Of a stretch of 16,919 nucleotides of DNA, positions 12,823-16,919 are shown piece by piece. Made by a program: the position numbers and the translations under genes. Location: positions 1-16,919 of the forward strand of contig JASMAE010000222.1 in the NCBI GenBank assembly GCA_030754475.1. Reading direction: 5' to 3'. Below the pieces are notes generated by a model that did not search any database, was not told the DNA's origin, and worked only from the letters and a program-made list of their open reading frames with translations. Position 1 is the stretch's first letter. Every line of letters begins with the position of its first letter. Source of the stretch: Rhodospirillales bacterium (GTDB lineage Bacteria > Pseudomonadota > Alphaproteobacteria > Rhodospirillales > JASLLV01).

Positions 12823-14817
12823 TCAGGCGCGGTCGTGCGTGCCTGGTTCCGGTTCGGATTCGGCGCCGGCGGCGGTAACGGGACTGTCGGGCGGCGCCGA
12901 AAGCCCAAGCGTCCGGGCGAGGAAGGCGATCAAACCCACGCCCAGCAGCCAGAACGCAATCTGCCACGCCCAGAGCGAAGGAATCCCGAACGTCCATCCC
13001 GCGACGCCCGCGTCGGGGAGCCCGAAAACGTCGTTGCCGATCAGCGCGCCCGGCCCGAGCGCGAAGAAGAACCACGCCAGCGTCAACGCCCAGGCAAGCG
13101 GCACCAGCCCGCGTTTCTCGCGCGAAAGTCCGGCGTGTTCGCGCAAGGTCGCGTGGATGCGATCGCGCCCCGTCGTGCCCGCCGGTGCTTGCGTGAACGC
13201 GGAGACCACGGCACAGACGCAAATGTTCGCCGCAAATCCCCACCCCGCCGAATGGATCGTCCACGGCCACCGTCCCCAGGCATCGACGCCCGCGGCCGAC
13301 AACAACGCAAGCCCAAGCGGCTCGGTGAGCACGACGCCAAGACAGCCGGCGACGACACCCCAGGTGGCGCCCGCCCGAGTAATCCACGCGATCCAAGTGA
13401 CGGCCGCCAGCGGAATCCACAGTTGAACGGCGATGGCCAGCGCGAGGCTTCCGAGTTGGACCAGAATCTCTCGCGCGCCGGTCGCGAGAGCGACCGCGCC
13501 CACGAATAGGGCGACGGCGGCGAGCCGGGCGACCAAGACCACGCGGAGGTCGTCGCGTTGAAGGGGGAAGACGCGCGTGAGCACGTCGCGAACCAGGACG
13601 GTCGCCGCCGCCGAGACGTGGGCGGCGGCTGCGGCGTGAAGTGCGGCGATGGCCGCGATCGCGAACACGATGCCGAGGAACGGCGACGTCCACGCCACCA
13701 GGGCCAGGATGTGAGGTGTGATTCCGCCGCCCTTTTCGAGAAGCGAAAGCGCCGCCTGGTCGGTGGGTGCGAGGTTCCATTGGTCGGCGAGGAGGAAGAT
13801 GGGGTCTCCGATGCCGCCGCCGGCACCGAGGAGGCGCGCTCCCATCCCCAGCACCGTCGTCGCGCCGACGAGCACGAGGCCGATGGTGAAAGCGGATGCC
13901 CAGATCTGCTGGGTCGCAAACCCCTGGACGCGCGCTGACGAAAAGGCCCAGAGCGAGAACGCCGGCGCCGCCTGGACGCCGAGAAACGTGAGCGCGAACG
14001 TGAGCGTGAACGCGCCAGTCCACGGTCCGCCTTGGAGCGTGTCCCCGGCGACGCCGGCAACGAACTGGATAGCGCCCGGGATCGCGAAGAGCGCATTGTA
14101 GTCGCTTCCGCCGAGGCCGCCGGTGGTGCCCCAGCGCCCGCCCGCGCTGGCGCCCAATTCCGCGAGCGCGACGCGAAACGCGTCCCATCCGCCGAGTGCC
14201 TCGAGAACCGCCCACCCGCCGCCGAGTGCCGCTGCGACGAGAAGGACCGCCTGAACGATGCCCGTCAATGTCACCGCGCGCACGCCTCCGACCGCGACGG
14301 TGACGAGCGGAATGAGCGCCGCGATCCAGACGGCGCTGCCGGCGTCGATAGCCCCGTCGGTCAGCCAACTGAGAACGTGCCCGGACGCGCCGAGCAAGAT
14401 ACCGGCGAAGGGAAGCGCGAACAGAAGTGCGACGATCACGGTGACGGCGCGCAAGGCCTCGCCACCGAAGTACGCGCCCATCATCTCACCCGGCGTGACG
14501 AAGCCGAAGCGCCGGCCCAGGATCCACTGCCGCTTGAGAAACAAGACGCCGGTGAGCGGTACCACGACCGCGCCGAGGGCGGCGAATCCGAATGGGAAGC
14601 CGTCGCGATGGATCAGTGCCGGCTGACCGAGCAGGACCCACCCCGAAAAGGATGCGGCCGTCACAGCGAGGACGAGGGGCCCGGCCGCAATCCGCCGGTC
14701 GCCCACCAAGAACCCCTCGACGGTGCGCCCATGGCGGGCCGATCGCCAGGCCACGACCAGGCACCAGCTGGCATAAGCTGCCGCAAGAATGGCGAGCCAG
14801 GCGAATTTGACGCTCAT
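12823..14817 (-). CDS. Sodium:solute symporter family protein
   Basis: The protein has 664 residues from ATG 14817 (TTG 14826 is a possible start three codons longer, with GGAG nearer to it). There are about 13-14 membrane helices of the SSS family. Signature regions include FLVGDRRIAAGPLVLAVTAA (TM2, the family's G-x-R-x-x-x, flexible helix), SFSGWVLLGQPALIHRDGF, GRRFGFVTPGEMMGAYFGG (the R-x-x-x-x-TP-E element found across the family) and GGVRAVTLTGIVQAVLLV (the sodium-symporter consensus around helix 5). Members carry amino acids, carboxylates, vitamins or sugars with Na+ across the inner membrane. The substrate is not readable here. It ends with a charged tail (SEPEPGTHDRA). It lies 89 bp downstream of a small membrane protein gene in the same direction and is probably cotranscribed. 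Confidence 0.92.
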   Translation of the reverse strand: MSVKFAWLAILAAAYASWCLVVAWRSARHGRTVEGFLVGDRRIAAGPLVLAVTAASFSGWVLLGQPALIHRDGFPFGFAALGAVVVPLTGVLFLKRQWILGRRFGFVTPGEMMGAYFGGEALRAVTVIVALLFALPFAGILLGASGHVLSWLTDGAIDAGSAVWIAALIPLVTVAVGGVRAVTLTGIVQAVLLVAAALGGGWAVLEALGGWDAFRVALAELGASAGGRWGTTGGLGGSDYNALFAIPGAIQFVAGVAGDTLQGGPWTGAFTLTFALTFLGVQAAPAFSLWAFSSARVQGFATQQIWASAFTIGLVLVGATTVLGMGARLLGAGGGIGDPIFLLADQWNLAPTDQAALSLLEKGGGITPHILALVAWTSPFLGIVFAIAAIAALHAAAAAHVSAAATVLVRDVLTRVFPLQRDDLRVVLVARLAAVALFVGAVALATGAREILVQLGSLALAIAVQLWIPLAAVTWIAWITRAGATWGVVAGCLGVVLTEPLGLALLSAAGVDAWGRWPWTIHSAGWGFAANICVCAVVSAFTQAPAGTTGRDRIHATLREHAGLSREKRGLVPLAWALTLAWFFFALGPGALIGNDVFGLPDAGVAGWTFGIPSLWAWQIAFWLLGVGLIAFLARTLGLSAPPDSPVTAAGAESEPEPGTHDRA

Positions 14818-14906
14818 GTCCGGCAATCTCCGCTCCGCAAGTTGCGGCCCGCTTCAGCGCATCGCCGCGTCACCGCGCGCGCGCCGATCCCGGCGCAGCC
14901 CGCCGC

Positions 14907-15206
14907 CTACGAGGCGCCGCCGCGCGCGCCCTTCATTATTTTGGCGGCATCTACCGCCAGGACCACAAGCGCCAACGATCCGAGGATGGCGGGCACCAGG
15001 AAAATCTCGCCCACGTTGACGCCTTCCCACCAGGGACCGAACACGGGCGTGCCGAGCCAAGCGCCGATGTAGCCGACGACCACCTTGGAGCAGAACGACC
15101 AGAAACCGGGGAGCACGTAGTATTTGGCCCCGAAGTGAAGGATGCCGCTTACCACGACGCTGATGATCAAGAGTGAAAGGAAGCTTGTGAAGTCCAGTCC
15201 GGGCAT
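14907..15206 (-). CDS. Small membrane protein, GlsB/YeaQ-like
   Basis: The protein has 99 residues from ATG 15206, which AAGGAG (15216-15221) precedes by 9 nt; the open frame upstream to 15269 has no such support. It has three membrane helices: about 8-25 (SFLSLLIISVVVSGILHF), 36-55 (SFCSKVVVGYIGAWLGTPVF) and 66-86 (IFLVPAILGSLALVVLAVDA). The central VVVGYIGAWLG resembles the GlsB/YeaQ/YmgE (transglycosylase-associated) family of stress-related inner membrane proteins. A second reading is a small partner subunit of the adjacent symporter, as some SSS systems have, since both are on one strand, but that pairing is only inference from position. It ends in TAG. Confidence 0.65.
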   Translation of the reverse strand: MPGLDFTSFLSLLIISVVVSGILHFGAKYYVLPGFWSFCSKVVVGYIGAWLGTPVFGPWWEGVNVGEIFLVPAILGSLALVVLAVDAAKIMKGARGGAS

Positions 15207-15612
15207 CGATCCGATCTCCTTGTTCGGACTCGGACCCCGGCGTTGGCCACAGGCGGGGTCCAGGCCCACTGTCCAGTTTGCGAATCGCGCGCCATCGAAC
15301 CCGACGGCGTCACGCCTTGCCTATCCACTCCCTGGGATGACCGGAGTTCCGGCGTGCCCGGCGAATTCGGCCGGATCGCACCGCCGTTCGAACGCGTCCG
15401 GACTTCGCGTCTCATCCCCACCGCGCGAACGTGCGCCGCACCGGGGCGTGTTCGGTACGCTTCGACGAAAAACCAATATCACCATCGCCCCCCGCGCACA
15501 ACGGCACGCCGCGCGGCGTCTGCGCCGGAACGCGCATTGACGAGATGCCCTCCGATCCCGATAACTCGGGCGCGCGACGCGGATCGAGAATCGACGCAGC
15601 AGGCACCGGACC
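15207..15612. other. Divergent intergenic region (about 400 bp) upstream of ettA
   Basis: There is no supported gene. The region lies between the - strand small membrane gene and ettA on the + strand and so should contain both promoters. Open frames here are Arg/Pro-rich without family features. ettA has only a weak ribosome binding site (AGCAGG about 10 bp before ATG 15613). No operator or riboswitch was recognised. Confidence 0.35.
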
Positions 15613-16919
15613 ATGGCTTCGCACCAATACGTCTACGTTATGCAGCGGCTGAGCAAGGTCTTTCCGGGTGGCCGCGAAATCCTCAAGGGTGTCTCGCTCT
15701 CGTTCCTTCCCGGCGCCAAGATCGGCGTGCTCGGCGTAAACGGGGCCGGGAAATCCACCCTGCTCAGGATCATAGCGGGTCTGGACGACGACTACGGCGG
15801 CGAAGCCTGGGCGGCCGATGGAGTCCGAATCGGCTTCCTGCCGCAGGAGCCGGAACTCGACAAGCGGAAGGACGTGGAAGGCAACGTTTTGGAAGGTGTC
15901 GGCGAGACCAAGGCGATCCTCGACCGTTTCAACGAGGTCAGCGCTCGTTTCGCCGAGCCTCTCGACGATGACGAGATGAACGCACTGCTCGCCGAACAGG
16001 GTGAGTTGCAAGAAAAGATCGACGCCGCCGGCGGCTGGGAACTCGACCGCACCATCGAGATCGCGATGGACGCGCTCAGATGCCCGCCCGGCGACGCCGC
16101 GGTCGGTACGCTTTCGGGCGGCGAAAGGCGAAGGGTGGCGCTCTGCCGGCTCTTGTTGCAGCGGCCCGATATTTTGCTGCTGGACGAGCCGACCAACCAC
16201 TTGGACGCGGAATCGGTCGCCTGGTTGGAGCGCCACCTGCAGGAATACCCGGGCACCGTGATCCTGGTGACCCACGACCGCTACTTCCTGGATAACGTCA
16301 CGGGGTGGATTCTCGAGCTCGACCGCGGTCACGGGATTCCGTACCAGGGCAATTATTCGTCCTGGCTCGAGCAGAAGCAGAAACGACTCGCCCACGAGGA
16401 ACAGAGAGAGACCAACAGGGGGCGGGCGCTCCAGCACGAGCTTGAGTGGATCCGCGCATCACCGCGCGCCCGCCAGGCCAAGGGTAAGGCGCGAATCACG
16501 GCCTATGAGACCTTGCTCGCCGAGGCAACCGGCGAGCGGCAAACGAGCGCCCAGATTGTGGTCCCTGCCGGCCCCCGGCTCGGGGATCTGGTGATCGAGG
16601 CCGAGAATTTGCACAAGGGCTACGGCGAGAGCCTCTTGATCGAGGACCTGAGCTTCCGTCTGCCGCCGGGCGGGATCGTGGGCGTGATCGGGCCTAACGG
16701 TGCCGGCAAGACGACGCTTTTTCGCATGATTACGGGCGACGAGGCGCCCGATGGCGGGAACTTACGCCTCGGAGAGACCGTGGCCCTCGGCTACGTGGAC
16801 CAGTCGCGCGACGTCCTCGATCCGGCGAAGACCGTCTGGCAGGAAATCAGCGACGGCCTCGACGAGGTGCGGTTGGGGACGCGAACGATGCAGAGTCGTG
16901 CCTACGTCGCCCAGTTCAA
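15613..16919 (+). CDS. ettA: Energy-dependent translational throttle protein EttA (partial)
   Basis: This is the first 435 codons of an ABC-F ATPase, cut by the window end; the full family length is about 555. YVYVMQRLSKVFPGGREILK at the N-terminus is typical of EttA. In the first ATPase domain Walker A GVNGAGKST is at 41-49, the signature LSGGERRR at 167-174, Walker B ILLLDEP at 187-193 and the switch His in VTHDR near 219-223. The P-site tRNA-interaction linker (about 245-320) holds QKQKRLAHEEQRE and ARQAKGKARITAYE. The second Walker A is GPNGAGKTT at 360-368. EttA binds the ribosomal E site and couples translation to ATP:ADP ratio. Both copies of the ATPase motifs seen are intact. The second signature and Walker B lie outside the window. 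Confidence 0.97.
   Translation, partial: MASHQYVYVMQRLSKVFPGGREILKGVSLSFLPGAKIGVLGVNGAGKSTLLRIIAGLDDDYGGEAWAADGVRIGFLPQEPELDKRKDVEGNVLEGVGETKAILDRFNEVSARFAEPLDDDEMNALLAEQGELQEKIDAAGGWELDRTIEIAMDALRCPPGDAAVGTLSGGERRRVALCRLLLQRPDILLLDEPTNHLDAESVAWLERHLQEYPGTVILVTHDRYFLDNVTGWILELDRGHGIPYQGNYSSWLEQKQKRLAHEEQRETNRGRALQHELEWIRASPRARQAKGKARITAYETLLAEATGERQTSAQIVVPAGPRLGDLVIEAENLHKGYGESLLIEDLSFRLPPGGIVGVIGPNGAGKTTLFRMITGDEAPDGGNLRLGETVALGYVDQSRDVLDPAKTVWQEISDGLDEVRLGTRTMQSRAYVAQF

Noticed and set aside
12563..14368. 600-codon Arg-rich frame on the - strand
   Set aside because: It lies in another frame of the symporter gene and is dominated by Arg/Gly/Pro without any fold pattern.

Overview
The window is GC-rich bacterial chromosome, most likely from an alphaproteobacterium. 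The basis is family content: a DUF2336 protein and a DUF6455 protein, both typical of that class, alongside alphaproteobacterial-looking transporters and redox enzymes. No rRNA, tRNA, CRISPR array, transposase or integrase was recognised. Gene order is loose: short transcription units on both strands, several gaps of 300-600 bp, and at least three decayed genes, so the left two thirds looks like a slowly eroding accessory region.

Left part (1-5065): a membrane-anchored SAM methyltransferase (+) faces a FOXRED1-like FAD oxidoreductase (-). Next come two short + strand reading frames for related small membrane proteins (WLxWYxGV motif), the second broken by TGA and TAG. After a GC-rich palindrome-bearing gap lie an EamA-type exporter (-) and a small DUF6455 protein (+).

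Middle (5066-9044): the most unusual gene encodes a canonical acyl-carrier-protein domain (DSL motif, Ser40) fused to a DUF2336 helical-repeat domain. Its 5' end overlaps a short MIP18/DUF59-like frame. A two-CBS-domain protein follows on the + strand, preceded by a 9-bp inverted repeat, then a ribbon-helix-helix-like gene interrupted by an in-frame amber codon.

Right part (9045-16919): an amidohydrolase-2 family hydrolase (+) converges on a - strand cluster of msrA, a damaged methyltransferase and an NfsA-like nitroreductase, plausibly one redox/stress operon. A lone Cas2/SinR-like small protein (+) is divergent from msrA. A - strand pair follows: a GlsB/YeaQ-like small membrane protein and a sodium:solute symporter. 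The window ends inside ettA (+), the translational-throttle ABC-F ATPase.

TAG interrupts three otherwise coherent frames (2650, 8295, 11651). TAG also terminates at least five intact genes here, so nonsense decay is a better explanation than a changed genetic code.
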